Source: Chryseobacterium rhizoplanae
GTDB taxonomy: Bacteria > Bacteroidota > Bacteroidia > Flavobacteriales > Weeksellaceae
DNA: 64,000 nucleotides
Assembly (NCBI RefSeq): GCF_900182655.1
Contig: NZ_FXTC01000004.1
Location: forward strand, 248,001 to 312,000
Reading direction: 5' to 3'
Every line of letters begins with the position of its first letter. Position 1 is the stretch's first letter. A program made the translations under genes and the position numbers. Below are positions 46,167-54,277 of the stretch, piece after piece. The notes beneath the pieces were generated by a model. That model saw only the letters and a list, made by a program, of their open reading frames with translations, was not told where the DNA came from and searched no databases.

Positions 46167-47696
46167 ATGCTTAAAAGAAAAAAAGAGAGTCCCGAATCAG
46201 GAGGCGAACAGTTGTTCCGTAAAATGCCGGGACAAAATGCAGTTAATCTGGCTGAGCTAATGGATGGATACTCAAAACTTTTGATTGATGATCCGGTAAG
46301 ACCATTCAGAGAAGATAACCTGCAGGCCATCGAAAACAGTGTAGATTATGGAATCCTTAAAGCTTTGGAAGGTACATGGGTAAGCTATAATGTGAATTAC
46401 AATAAAGAAATTACTAAACCTTCATTAGCAAGTGGAGTGCATACTACAATTATGCCTTCTCCCGGAACCAACTCAGGAACAATACCCGGAAAATTCGCTT
46501 TTGACAGTGAAGAATATATTGAGAAGTTAACATTTTCAATTGTTCCGGGTGGAGTTCGTAACCGCGGTGGTGCCAGTGAACTCTTCTGTGGTGCCGTTAA
46601 ATATGAGCAAAGCATCAAGAGCGTTAATGCGATACAGGGACAAGATGCTTTGAAATACACCCCTATCCATGAAGAAAACGGAATGTACCTATGGCTGAGT
46701 GATGTCTACAATCATGCAGCAACCAAGGAATCTATAGAAAGAGACCGTGGTATTCATGCCGTTTCAACAGAAGATGCTAAAAAGTATGGATATACCGGCG
46801 AATACAGAGATGAACCATTAGTAAGGATAACCCCAGATGGAGTGGCAAATCCTGAATATATTCTTCTAAGCCAGCTGCAGCCGGGACAGCCTTATTACGA
46901 GATTATTCCGGCACAGGAAATAAAGCCGGGAGCAGGAATTGACGGCCCTTATTTTATTCCGGACTACTCTATTTCCCGAAGCGGCGTTATTCCTCACGGC
47001 AGTACCATTACTTTACTTGGCGATATTATCCCTCAAAATAAGGCTGATGAAACCTTCTATTTAATTGAAGGTTCCCCTAAATTCCCTTATGGTAAAGAGG
47101 CATGGGAGACCAACCATCTTTCTATTTCACGTACAATGGGGAATGCAGGAGTAACGCCGGAAGAAATCATTGATCTTGATAAACCTGCACCGGAGTGGGT
47201 TCATCAAACACTAGACGATAAAAATGATCCGGGTTCAAACAAGGTTTATACCCAGAGAATACTCGCAGATGATTTATATCCTTATTCTGTAAGGCCTGAT
47301 CTGAGACTTAGAGATACATTAAGAGGTCAGAAGGTCAGCAATTATGTACATGTGAGAATGTCTTCCAAAATGAAAACCGGGGCACAGGGAGGAGTTTTAA
47401 ATGTTCCTTTTGTCAACCGTTTTGTTCCGACAGTTGAAGTGGATATGGATATGTGGATTGAAACCATTATTGAAGACGGGAAAGAGATTCTTCAGTTGCA
47501 ATACGAACAAATTGTATTTTTTGAATTTGATTTCGGAAATGATGGTGGGACTACAAGCTGGCCTCACATCCAGGTCAATACACTTCGTAAGTTAGCAGAT
47601 ATTCCTGAAGACCAGAGAAAAGTAATTGAAGATCAGTTCTTCAATACTGGTGAAAATTCCGGTGCAGTTTCAGGATGTCCTTACCATAAAGGATAA
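46167..47696 (+). CDS. Unassigned protein of the GMC operon, possible haem-binding beta-barrel
   Basis: This 509-residue protein was not firmly recognised. ILKALEGTWVSYN (about 64-76) and PIHEENGMYLWLSD resemble the LxGTW start and HxExG motif of nitrobindin-like and lipocalin-like barrels, here in a longer protein. The tail SGCPYHKG has a Cys-Pro-x-His that could ligate metal. It is the last gene of the operon, 18 bases after the ferritin-like gene, followed by a T-rich hairpin near 47721. A haem or metal role is inference. Confidence 0.5.
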   Translation: MLKRKKESPESGGEQLFRKMPGQNAVNLAELMDGYSKLLIDDPVRPFREDNLQAIENSVDYGILKALEGTWVSYNVNYNKEITKPSLASGVHTTIMPSPGTNSGTIPGKFAFDSEEYIEKLTFSIVPGGVRNRGGASELFCGAVKYEQSIKSVNAIQGQDALKYTPIHEENGMYLWLSDVYNHAATKESIERDRGIHAVSTEDAKKYGYTGEYRDEPLVRITPDGVANPEYILLSQLQPGQPYYEIIPAQEIKPGAGIDGPYFIPDYSISRSGVIPHGSTITLLGDIIPQNKADETFYLIEGSPKFPYGKEAWETNHLSISRTMGNAGVTPEEIIDLDKPAPEWVHQTLDDKNDPGSNKVYTQRILADDLYPYSVRPDLRLRDTLRGQKVSNYVHVRMSSKMKTGAQGGVLNVPFVNRFVPTVEVDMDMWIETIIEDGKEILQLQYEQIVFFEFDFGNDGGTTSWPHIQVNTLRKLADIPEDQRKVIEDQFFNTGENSGAVSGCPYHKG

Positions 47697-47762
47697 AATA
47701 TTCATCAATACTATACAAAAAAGAGGCAGATTATTGCCTCTTTTTTTATTTTTTTTAAGATA

Positions 47763-48401
47763 TTAAAGATTATCGTAAGTCTGATCTACCATAAAAGATA
47801 TTGCTTTTTTGATTTTTTCACGCCCTTCAGGGGTATTGGTATCTATCCCGCAGAAAATACTGCCATTCAGAGAAGAGAACATATTCAGGTAATAAAGCCC
47901 TGAAACCATAATCGCCATGATAGAACGATAGGTATCCATTTTATCTTTGAAATGGGATTCCATCAATAATTTGAAGATATATTCTCCATTTTCTTCCTGA
48001 GTATCAATCAGTTTTTTCAATGATTTTCTGGGTTCAGAAATGGTCCACAACAATAATTTTTGAGCCTCTTTGTTGGTATATACATGTTCAAATTGTGAAA
48101 GCAGCATATGCTGAATAAATTCTCTTCCTCCATCTTCCAGATTCGGTTTCATCTTTTCTACTTCTTCACTGGTTACCTTCACCCAAAAATCCTGTGTACG
48201 AACATATTCGTCCATCAGACCATCCATACCGCCAAAATAAGTGTAGATCATTTTCTTATCTACTCCGGCGGTTGCAGCGATATCATTGATCTTCAATCCT
48301 GCATATCCCTTCGTTTTCAGAATTTTTCCAACTGCATCTAAAAACTTTTTCTTACTGCGTTCCTTATTTCTAATACTCCCTGATGCTGACTTTCTTTCCA
48401 T
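47763..48401 (-). CDS. TetR/AcrR family regulator, copy 1
   Basis: This 212-residue regulator has the TetR helix-turn-helix LKINDIAATAGVDKKMIYTYFGG (about 37-59) and a helical ligand domain. It is a close paralogue of the gene at 49057-49695: same length, no gaps and roughly 70% identity by eye. The start at 48401 (MERKSASG) matches the paralogue; the longer frame adds seven residues. A perfect palindrome 46 bases upstream is the probable autoregulatory operator. It is convergent with the GMC operon. Confidence 0.9.
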   Translation of the reverse strand: MERKSASGSIRNKERSKKKFLDAVGKILKTKGYAGLKINDIAATAGVDKKMIYTYFGGMDGLMDEYVRTQDFWVKVTSEEVEKMKPNLEDGGREFIQHMLLSQFEHVYTNKEAQKLLLWTISEPRKSLKKLIDTQEENGEYIFKLLMESHFKDKMDTYRSIMAIMVSGLYYLNMFSSLNGSIFCGIDTNTPEGREKIKKAISFMVDQTYDNL

Positions 48402-48446
48402 GACTAAACATTCAATATACAAGTTTAAGAAAATTTTTTATCATTT

Positions 48447-48490
48447 TAGACACCTACAGGTGTCTAATTTCAACAATTTATATATATTTG
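48447..48490 (+). promoter_or_regulatory. TetR palindrome and rightward promoter, unit 1
   Basis: TTAGACACCT and AGGTGTCTAA form an exact 10-bp inverted repeat (48447-48468) with a two-base centre. TATATTTG follows at 48483-48490. On the minus strand a TAAACTTGTA box in front of the tetR start lies just past the palindrome, so one protein could control both directions. Confidence 0.75.
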
Positions 48491-48495
48491 TACAA

Positions 48496-48620
48496 ACTAA
48501 AACTATTGATTATATAAAACACTATCGAGATTTAAAAATTAAAAACCATTCAGATTGTATCGTTAGTTTCCTCAGTTTAAAATATTTCAAATGTAAACAA
48601 CTGACTAAAAGATAGAACCG
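48496..48620 (+). ncRNA. Putative small RNA, unit 1
   Basis: The unit begins at ACTAA six bases past its promoter box. It carries a 28-base block (48551-48578) that is repeated with one change in unit 3. CCTCAGTT (48570-48577) pairs for six of eight bases with AACTGACT (48599-48606). No clear terminator was found, so the 3' end is a guess and the unit may be decayed. Confidence 0.35.
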
Positions 48621-48811
48621 AATAGCATTATTTTTTTGACTTGTTCTTTTCAATTACTGAAATGCATGTTTTTAGTTTGAGAGGATTTTCTGCTTTTGTT
48701 TTATGATCAAATTGGAATACCAGCATCATTCAAAGAGTAATTTTTTCTTATTACAAAAATTAATAGATTGAAATTCAGAATATTAAATAAAATATAGAAA
48801 AATTTTATTAT

Positions 48812-48847
48812 TTTAAACACTTTGTAGTGTCTTATTTTATATATTTG
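48812..48847 (+). promoter_or_regulatory. TetR palindrome and rightward promoter, unit 2
   Basis: AAACACT and AGTGTCTTA are a weaker form of the palindrome (48812-48834) with TATATTTG at 48840-48847, six bases on. Confidence 0.6.
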
Positions 48848-48852
48848 TACAA

Positions 48853-49020
48853 ACTAAAACCATCTATATATTTTAAAACACTTTTAGGTTGAAAAATAAG
48901 ACAATTCAGACTGTTTTATTTAGGTTCCCTTACTTTAAGACAATTTCGAACACGAAACAACTAAGGTAGAAACACAACAACACAATTGACCATTAGAGAT
49001 TTCTAATGGTTTTGTTTTTT
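48853..49020 (+). ncRNA. Putative small RNA, unit 2
   Basis: A transcript of about 165 bases is bounded by a TATATTTG box and an intrinsic terminator. CCTTACTT (48928-48935) faces AACTAAGG (48959-48966): seven of eight bases pair, and the fourth pair is T-A where unit 3 has C-G, a compensatory change. A 26-codon TTG frame exists (48889-48969) but is not kept in the other units. The terminator stops it just before the 3' end of the second tetR gene, which prevents antisense read-through. Confidence 0.5.
48989..49020 (+). terminator. Terminator of unit 2
   Basis: ACCATTAGA and TCTAATGGT pair around GATT, followed by TTTGTTTTTT. Confidence 0.8.
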
Positions 49021-49056
49021 ACCGGAATAATCTCCGAATCTATTACAAACTGAATA

Positions 49057-49695
49057 TTACAGATGCTCATAGGTTTGATTCAATAAAAATGAGATTGCCT
49101 TTTTTATTCTTTCCCGCCCATTAGATGTGTCAATGTCTATACCACAAAAAATACTTCCGTTCATAGCGGCATACATATTCAGATAATAAAGTCCGGAAAC
49201 CAGGATAGCCATTATCGAACGTACCTCTTCAGCTTGTTCTTTGAAATGAGGATCCACAAGGAATTTAAAAATATATTCTCCGTTTTCTTCCTGAATACTG
49301 GTAAGTTTTCTTAGTGATTTTCTGGGTTCTGAAATACGCCATAGAAGTAATTTTTGTACTTCTTTGCTCTTGTAAACATAGTCAAATTGCGATAGAAGCA
49401 TTTTTTCGATGAAAGACCGCCCTCCGTCCTCCGGTTTTGATTTTATTTTGTCTATTTCATCAATGGTTACTTTACTCCAGTAGTCCTGAGACCGGATATA
49501 TTCATCTATAAGCCCGTCTATCCCGCCAAAATAATTATAGATCATCTTTTTATCTATACCGGCTGTAGCAGCAATATCGGTCACTTTCAAAGCAGTATGC
49601 CCTTTTGTTCTAAGTATTTTTCCAACTGCGTCCAAAAATTTTTTTTTACTGCGTTCCGTGTTCCGGATACTTCCTGCTGCCGACTTTCTTTCCAT
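49057..49695 (-). CDS. TetR/AcrR family regulator, copy 2
   Basis: This 212-residue paralogue of the gene at 47763 has the helix-turn-helix LKVTDIAATAGIDKKMIYNYFGG and the same C-terminal SGLYYLNM and NGSIFCGIDID blocks. The recognition helix differs by only a few residues, so both proteins may bind the same TTAGACACTnnnnAGTGTCTAA palindrome. The palindrome lies 44 bases before its start, the same place as in copy 1. The ligand is unknown. Confidence 0.9.
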   Translation of the reverse strand: MERKSAAGSIRNTERSKKKFLDAVGKILRTKGHTALKVTDIAATAGIDKKMIYNYFGGIDGLIDEYIRSQDYWSKVTIDEIDKIKSKPEDGGRSFIEKMLLSQFDYVYKSKEVQKLLLWRISEPRKSLRKLTSIQEENGEYIFKFLVDPHFKEQAEEVRSIMAILVSGLYYLNMYAAMNGSIFCGIDIDTSNGRERIKKAISFLLNQTYEHL

Positions 49696-49738
49696 GATAA
49701 ACTTTTCAATCCTACAAGTTTATGATTTTTTTTTCATT

Positions 49739-49774
49739 TTAGACACTTTTAAGTGTCTAAAATGTATATATTTG
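49739..49774 (+). promoter_or_regulatory. TetR palindrome and rightward promoter, unit 3
   Basis: TTAGACACTT and AAGTGTCTAA form an exact 10-bp inverted repeat (49739-49760) and TATATTTG lies at 49767-49774, six bases on. A leftward TAAACTTGTA box precedes tetR copy 2. Confidence 0.75.
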
Positions 49775-49779
49775 CATAA

Positions 49780-49928
49780 ACTAATAACCATTTTATATAA
49801 AACGAAAGATCAGAGTTGTGAGATTGAGAGAGATCAGATTGTATCGTTAGTTCCCTCAGTTTGAATGTTTTTAATTCCATAACTGAGGTAAAACATTACC
49901 TGCAGCACCATTTTTTGGTGCTGTTTTT
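49780..49928 (+). ncRNA. Putative small RNA, unit 3
   Basis: A transcript of about 149 bases carries the 28-base block shared with unit 1 (49835-49862). A full 8-bp hairpin is formed by CCTCAGTT (49854-49861) and AACTGAGG (49881-49888), and the transcript ends in a terminator. No ATG frame longer than a few codons is present. Confidence 0.5.
49902..49928 (+). terminator. Terminator of unit 3
   Basis: CAGCACCA and TGGTGCTG pair around T5 and are followed by a T run. Confidence 0.85.
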
Positions 49929-50081
49929 ATTTGAAAGAGGTGAATTCTTTCATTTATCAGTCAAAATAACTATTCCGTTTAATTTTTTTTAATTTTATTT
50001 ATGACTTTAAACGCCTTCTATCACTTGTTTTCCCTGATTCAATTAAACACTGAATAAAAATAATTTAATTTTTTTTTCATT

Positions 50082-50116
50082 TTAGACACTCTGAAGTGTC
50101 TTATTTTGTATATTTG
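50082..50116 (+). promoter_or_regulatory. TetR palindrome and rightward promoter, unit 4
   Basis: TTAGACACT and AGTGTCTTA with a CTGA centre (50082-50103) lie before TATATTTG at 50109-50116, six bases on. No tetR gene is adjacent on its left, as for unit 2. Confidence 0.65.
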
Positions 50117-50121
50117 CTTCA

Positions 50122-50248
50122 AACTAATAACCATTTTACATAGAAACACTATTGAGTTGGAAAAAATTAAAAAGTTTCGAACACAAGCAACTAAGGTAAA
50201 AACACTAAATGAAACAGTATCATTAGCTCTTTAATGATGCTGTTTTTA
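50122..50248 (+). ncRNA. Putative small RNA, unit 4
   Basis: A transcript of about 127 bases shares a TTTCGAACAC...AACTAAGGTA block (50175-50205) with unit 2 (48944-48975) and ends in a very strong terminator. It lacks the left arm of the hairpin seen in units 1 to 3. A 25-codon TTG frame exists (50157-50234) but reads the shared block in another phase than the frame in unit 2. This argues against a shared peptide. Confidence 0.45.
50212..50248 (+). terminator. Terminator of unit 4
   Basis: A 14-bp stem (AAACAGTATCATTA with TAATGATGCTGTTT, one G-U) is followed by TTTTT. Confidence 0.85.
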
Positions 50249-50324
50249 AATTTAAAGTTCAGATTTTTGATTGTGAAGTACAAAAAATTGTATATACCGG
50301 TTTCGGTATAGAATAGTTGATATG

Positions 50325-50355
50325 AAGAGAGACTGTCCTAGGACAGTCTCTTATT
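50325..50355. terminator. Hairpin after pgl
   Basis: AGAGACTGTCC and GGACAGTCTCT form an 11-bp stem around TA. The T run is better on the plus strand, but its place just past the pgl stop suggests that it also ends the pentose phosphate operon. Confidence 0.6.
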
Positions 50356-50374
50356 TTTAAAGGTTAGAATTTTG

Positions 50375-51085
50375 TTACCCTTTTGCTTTTTCATCTGTAA
50401 AAAAATGATATCCATCCTTTTTCTCAATGAGTTGTAATGGATATAATGATGGATTATACTCACCGTTCAGCACTTCATTCAATGCATGTTTCTTCGATTC
50501 ACCAAATGCTATTACCAGAATATTTTCAGCATTATTGATTACAGGCGCAGTCAAAGTAATCCTGAACATTTCCTGAGGTTTCAGATAATAGGCAGAAACC
50601 CACTTTTCTTTTTCATTTAAAACCTCCTCGCCAGGAAATAGAGAAGCGGTATGACCGTCATCTCCCATACCTAAAAGGATAAAATCAAAAATACCATCAT
50701 TGCCAAGAATTCTTCTGATCTGCTCTTCGTAAGTCTTTGCATAATCCCCAGGGGTTTTATCTTCAGCATACATCGGAAAAATATGGCTCTTATCAACAGG
50801 AACATGGCTGAGAAGCGTTTCATCCGTCATTCTGAAGTTGCTTTTATCATCATGTAAAGGAACCCATCTTTCATCTACCCAAAAAAAGTAAACTTTATTC
50901 CATTCAATCTGTTCTGCATATTTCCGGGTCGCCAATAGTTTAAAAATAGCTTTGGGAGAAGATCCCCCACTCAACGCCACTACAAAACGGTCATTCTTCT
51001 GAATAGATTTTTTTGAAAGGTCAACAAACGCATCCGCAGCCTCTGTGTACAGTTTTTCCAGATTGTCAAATACTGTAATATTCAT
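50375..51085 (-). CDS. pgl: 6-phosphogluconolactonase
   Basis: This 236-residue protein belongs to the glucosamine/galactosamine-6-phosphate isomerase fold. It has FVVALSGGSSPKAIFKLL near the N terminus, VYFFWVDERWVPLHDDKSNFRM and LGMGDDGHTASLFPG. It hydrolyses 6-phosphogluconolactone in the second step of the oxidative pentose phosphate pathway. It is the last gene of the gnd-zwf-pgl operon, 27 bases after zwf. Confidence 0.93.
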   Translation of the reverse strand: MNITVFDNLEKLYTEAADAFVDLSKKSIQKNDRFVVALSGGSSPKAIFKLLATRKYAEQIEWNKVYFFWVDERWVPLHDDKSNFRMTDETLLSHVPVDKSHIFPMYAEDKTPGDYAKTYEEQIRRILGNDGIFDFILLGMGDDGHTASLFPGEEVLNEKEKWVSAYYLKPQEMFRITLTAPVINNAENILVIAFGESKKHALNEVLNGEYNPSLYPLQLIEKKDGYHFFTDEKAKG

Positions 51086-51112
51086 TTTTTGTCTGTTTAA
51101 ATTTTATATTAT

Positions 51113-52594
51113 TTATACCCAGCTGTGTCCTTGTCTTTCCACCAAAGCATTAACGTCTTCGGGACCCCAGCTTCCTGCTTTATAATTAGGGAAGGATAAA
51201 TCTTTATTATTTTCCCAGGCCTCCTGTATTGTTGTAACAACATCCCAGGCTTCTTCCACCTGATCGGAACGCATAAATAAGGTAAGATCTCCTATAAGAG
51301 CATCCTGTAAAAGGGTTTCATAGGCTTCCGGGGTATCTTCCTGGCAGGCAAAATTATCAAAAATCATTTCTGCAGGCTTCAAATCCAAGGTCAATCCTGG
51401 TTTTTTTGTCATAAACTGCAATCTGATATCCATCATTGGCTGAATATTAATAATCAACCTGTTCGCTGACAAAAGATGCGGACTGTCTGAAAATGTGGAA
51501 TGAGGAAGCGGTTTAAACTGAATGGTAATATAAGAGTGCTTTTCTTTCATTTTCTTTCCTGTACGAACATAAAAAGGAACATCCTGCCACCTTTCATTAT
51601 CAAGATAAAACTTTATTGCAGCAAAAGTTTCTGTATTGGAATCCGAAGCAATTCCGTCTTCCTGACGATAACCTTTCACTTCTACACCATTTATGGTCCC
51701 TTTTGCATATTGACCTCGTACAGCGTAATGATCTACCTGATCGGGAGAAATTCTGCGGATACATTTTAAAACATCTACTTTGCGGTCTCTGATTTCGCCA
51801 GACTGCAACGAAGCAGGTGGTTCCATAGCCACCATACAAAGAATCTGCAAAAGGTGGTTCTGAATCATATCCCTCAAAGCACCCGTCTGTTCATAGAAAG
51901 CACCTCTTGTCTCCACTCCTACTTCTTCAGCTACGGTAATCTGCACAGATTCAATATATTTATGCTTCCATAAAGGTTCAAAAATTGAGTTTCCGAATCT
52001 GAAAGCCAATATATTCTGCACTGTTTCTTTTCCCAGATAATGATCAATACGATAGATCTGTTCTTCTTCAAAGGTTTTTGCCAGAAGACTATTCAGTTCA
52101 ATCGCCGACTGTTTATTATGACCAAAAGGCTTTTCAATAATAATACGGTCTTTTTTCGGATCGGAAGCTAATGCTGTCGTTTTTATATGATTGGAAATGG
52201 TAGAAATGAAATTAGGTCCTATTGAAAGATAAAATAACCTGTTGGCTCTCATTCCGTAAACAGCATCAAAATCCTGCAATTTCTGCTGTAAATTCTGATA
52301 AGAACTTTCTTCATCCAGCTGATGCTGAAAGTAAGTAATATGAGCCTGAAAACCAGCCCAGTCTTCGGAAGTTACTTTTTTTCTGGAGAAGCTTTCCAGA
52401 TTTTCTTTGATATAATTTCTAAAGAGTTCATCGGTATTTTCAGCTCTTCCCAAAGCCACAATATTGAAGCCTTTGGGCATTCTGCCGTCGATGTATAAGT
52501 TATAAAATGCCGGAAAAAGTTTTCTTTTTGCCAGATCTCCCGTTGCACCAAAAATAACGATAGATGTTGGCTGCAAGATTTTATTTTGATTCAT
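51113..52594 (-). CDS. zwf: Glucose-6-phosphate 1-dehydrogenase
   Basis: This 493-residue enzyme has the coenzyme loop FGATGDLAKRKLFPA, the KPFGHNKQSA loop and the active-site RIDHYLGKETVQN. It oxidises glucose 6-phosphate to the lactone with NADP. The start at 52594 (MNQNKILQP) is chosen because the longer frame runs 82 bases back into gnd. It is the middle gene of the operon, 13 bases after gnd. Confidence 0.95.
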   Translation of the reverse strand: MNQNKILQPTSIVIFGATGDLAKRKLFPAFYNLYIDGRMPKGFNIVALGRAENTDELFRNYIKENLESFSRKKVTSEDWAGFQAHITYFQHQLDEESSYQNLQQKLQDFDAVYGMRANRLFYLSIGPNFISTISNHIKTTALASDPKKDRIIIEKPFGHNKQSAIELNSLLAKTFEEEQIYRIDHYLGKETVQNILAFRFGNSIFEPLWKHKYIESVQITVAEEVGVETRGAFYEQTGALRDMIQNHLLQILCMVAMEPPASLQSGEIRDRKVDVLKCIRRISPDQVDHYAVRGQYAKGTINGVEVKGYRQEDGIASDSNTETFAAIKFYLDNERWQDVPFYVRTGKKMKEKHSYITIQFKPLPHSTFSDSPHLLSANRLIINIQPMMDIRLQFMTKKPGLTLDLKPAEMIFDNFACQEDTPEAYETLLQDALIGDLTLFMRSDQVEEAWDVVTTIQEAWENNKDLSFPNYKAGSWGPEDVNALVERQGHSWV

Positions 52595-52607
52595 TTTTTT
52601 CCGAATT

Positions 52608-54026
52608 TTAATTGTTTGCACTTTGCCAAGAAGTATGGAATACTCCTTCCCTGTCAGTACGCTGATAGGTATGAGCTCCGAAATAATCACGCTGAGCCTG
52701 GATCAGATTCACAGGAAGAGATTCTGTGGTGTAAGCATCAAAATATCCCAAAGCTGTCTGAATTCCCAAACTTGAAATACCGTTTGCAGCAGCATATCCG
52801 GCAGTTTTTCTTAAGGCTTTGATTTTCGATTTTACCAATTCAGAAATATCGTGATCAAGCAGAATATTAGAAAGATCAGGGTTTTGAGTATAGGCAGAAT
52901 AGAATTTTTCCAGCAATACGGAACGAATGATACATCCTCCTCTCCAGATTTTCACAACATCTTTCAGTGGAATTTCAAAACCGTATTCCACAGATGCCTT
53001 TACCAGTAAAGACAAACCTTGTGCATAGCTGATTAATGTTGAAAGAAAAAGAGCATCACCCACTTCCCTGATAAACAATTCTGTATTTTCCGGTTTTGTG
53101 ATTTCCTTTTCAGCATATATTTTAGAAGCCTGAACTCTCTCATCCTTATAGGCGGATAAAATTCTTGAAGTTACCGCAATATCAATGGTAGGAATAGAAA
53201 CACCGATTTCCATGGCCTGCTCAGAAGTCCATTTTCCGGTTCCTTTCGCTCCTGCCTTATCTAAAATCTGATCAACAAGATAATTTTCTGTGAATGAATC
53301 CTTTTGAGTAAAAATATCTCTGGTAATTTCTATAAGGAATGAATTCATTTCTCCATCATTCCAGTCTCTGAAAACTTCATACAGCTGTTCGTTATTCAGC
53401 CCGGCTCCTCTTTTAAGCAGATCATAAGCTTCACTGATAAGCTGCATAATGGCATATTCAATACCGTTGTGCACCATTTTCACGTAGTTGCCGGCAGATC
53501 CTTTCCCCATATACGCTGTACACGCTTCGTTGTCTACTTTAGCAGCAATAGCTTCAAGCATTGGCTTAAGAAGTTTGAAAGCTTCCAGATCACCTCCAGG
53601 CATTATACTGGGACCTCTTCTGGCTCCTTTTTCTCCTCCTGAAACTCCCATTCCCATAAAATGCAGTTTTTTAGATGCCAGATCAGCAACACGCCTGTTG
53701 GTATCTTCAAAATAAGAATTCCCTGCATCTATTACGATATCACCTTCATTCAGAAGCGGGGTAATGTTTTCCAGCACTGCGTCTACAGGTTTTCCTGCAG
53801 GAACCATAAGAATAATTTTCCTTGGGACTTCTAATGCAGATACAAAATCTTCTAAAGAGCCTGTACCTTTTACTTTCATTTCTGAAGTGGCACCGATCTC
53901 TAATTCTTTTACTTTCTCCTGATCAAGATCAAATCCTGCGATTGAAAATCCGTTGTCAGCAATATTGTAAAGAAGATTCCGCCCCATCACTCCAAGGCCA
54001 ACTATTCCATAACTATATCTTTCCAT
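52608..54026 (-). CDS. gnd: 6-phosphogluconate dehydrogenase, decarboxylating
   Basis: This 472-residue enzyme has the Rossmann loop GLGVMGRNLLYNIA, GVSGGEKGARRGPSIMPGG and KMVHNGIEYAIMQLISEAYD with the catalytic Lys. It makes ribulose 5-phosphate, CO2 and NADPH. It is the first gene of the operon although it is the last step of the route; the order gnd-zwf-pgl is common in flavobacteria. Confidence 0.95.
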   Translation of the reverse strand: MERYSYGIVGLGVMGRNLLYNIADNGFSIAGFDLDQEKVKELEIGATSEMKVKGTGSLEDFVSALEVPRKIILMVPAGKPVDAVLENITPLLNEGDIVIDAGNSYFEDTNRRVADLASKKLHFMGMGVSGGEKGARRGPSIMPGGDLEAFKLLKPMLEAIAAKVDNEACTAYMGKGSAGNYVKMVHNGIEYAIMQLISEAYDLLKRGAGLNNEQLYEVFRDWNDGEMNSFLIEITRDIFTQKDSFTENYLVDQILDKAGAKGTGKWTSEQAMEIGVSIPTIDIAVTSRILSAYKDERVQASKIYAEKEITKPENTELFIREVGDALFLSTLISYAQGLSLLVKASVEYGFEIPLKDVVKIWRGGCIIRSVLLEKFYSAYTQNPDLSNILLDHDISELVKSKIKALRKTAGYAAANGISSLGIQTALGYFDAYTTESLPVNLIQAQRDYFGAHTYQRTDREGVFHTSWQSANN

Positions 54027-54252
54027 TATATTGGTATTAATATGAATTTTTAATTACAGAGAATAAAATTACGTAAATGCCTATAAGGAAAAAAATAAAG
54101 GACGAAAAAAAATCATAAGACTTCCGTTTCCCCCTCATTTATAAGCTACTAATATTCACATTTTCATACAGTTTTCATTTTATAGAATAAAATTCAATCA
54201 TTATTATGGTAATCATCTATTAAAACAGTCTGTTTTTTGGTATAATTAAACT

Positions 54253-54260
54253 TATATTTG
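54253..54260 (+). promoter_or_regulatory. -7 promoter box TATATTTG
   Basis: The box lies 17 bases before the ATG of the 119-residue gene. A small inverted repeat (AAAACA, GTC, TGTTTT) lies just upstream at 54222-54236. Confidence 0.55.
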
Positions 54261-54277
54261 CCAAAATTTATAAAGTA

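Noticed and set aside
48889..50234. TTG-started 25-26 codon frames in units 2 and 4 as small peptides
   Set aside because: The shared block TTTCGAACAC is read in different phases in the two units, and units 1 and 3 give no matching peptide. Coding is therefore less likely than a structured RNA.
50293..50310. Hairpin TATACCG-GTTT-CGGTATA as a terminator
   Set aside because: No T run follows on either strand; it could be an operator or chance and was not annotated.
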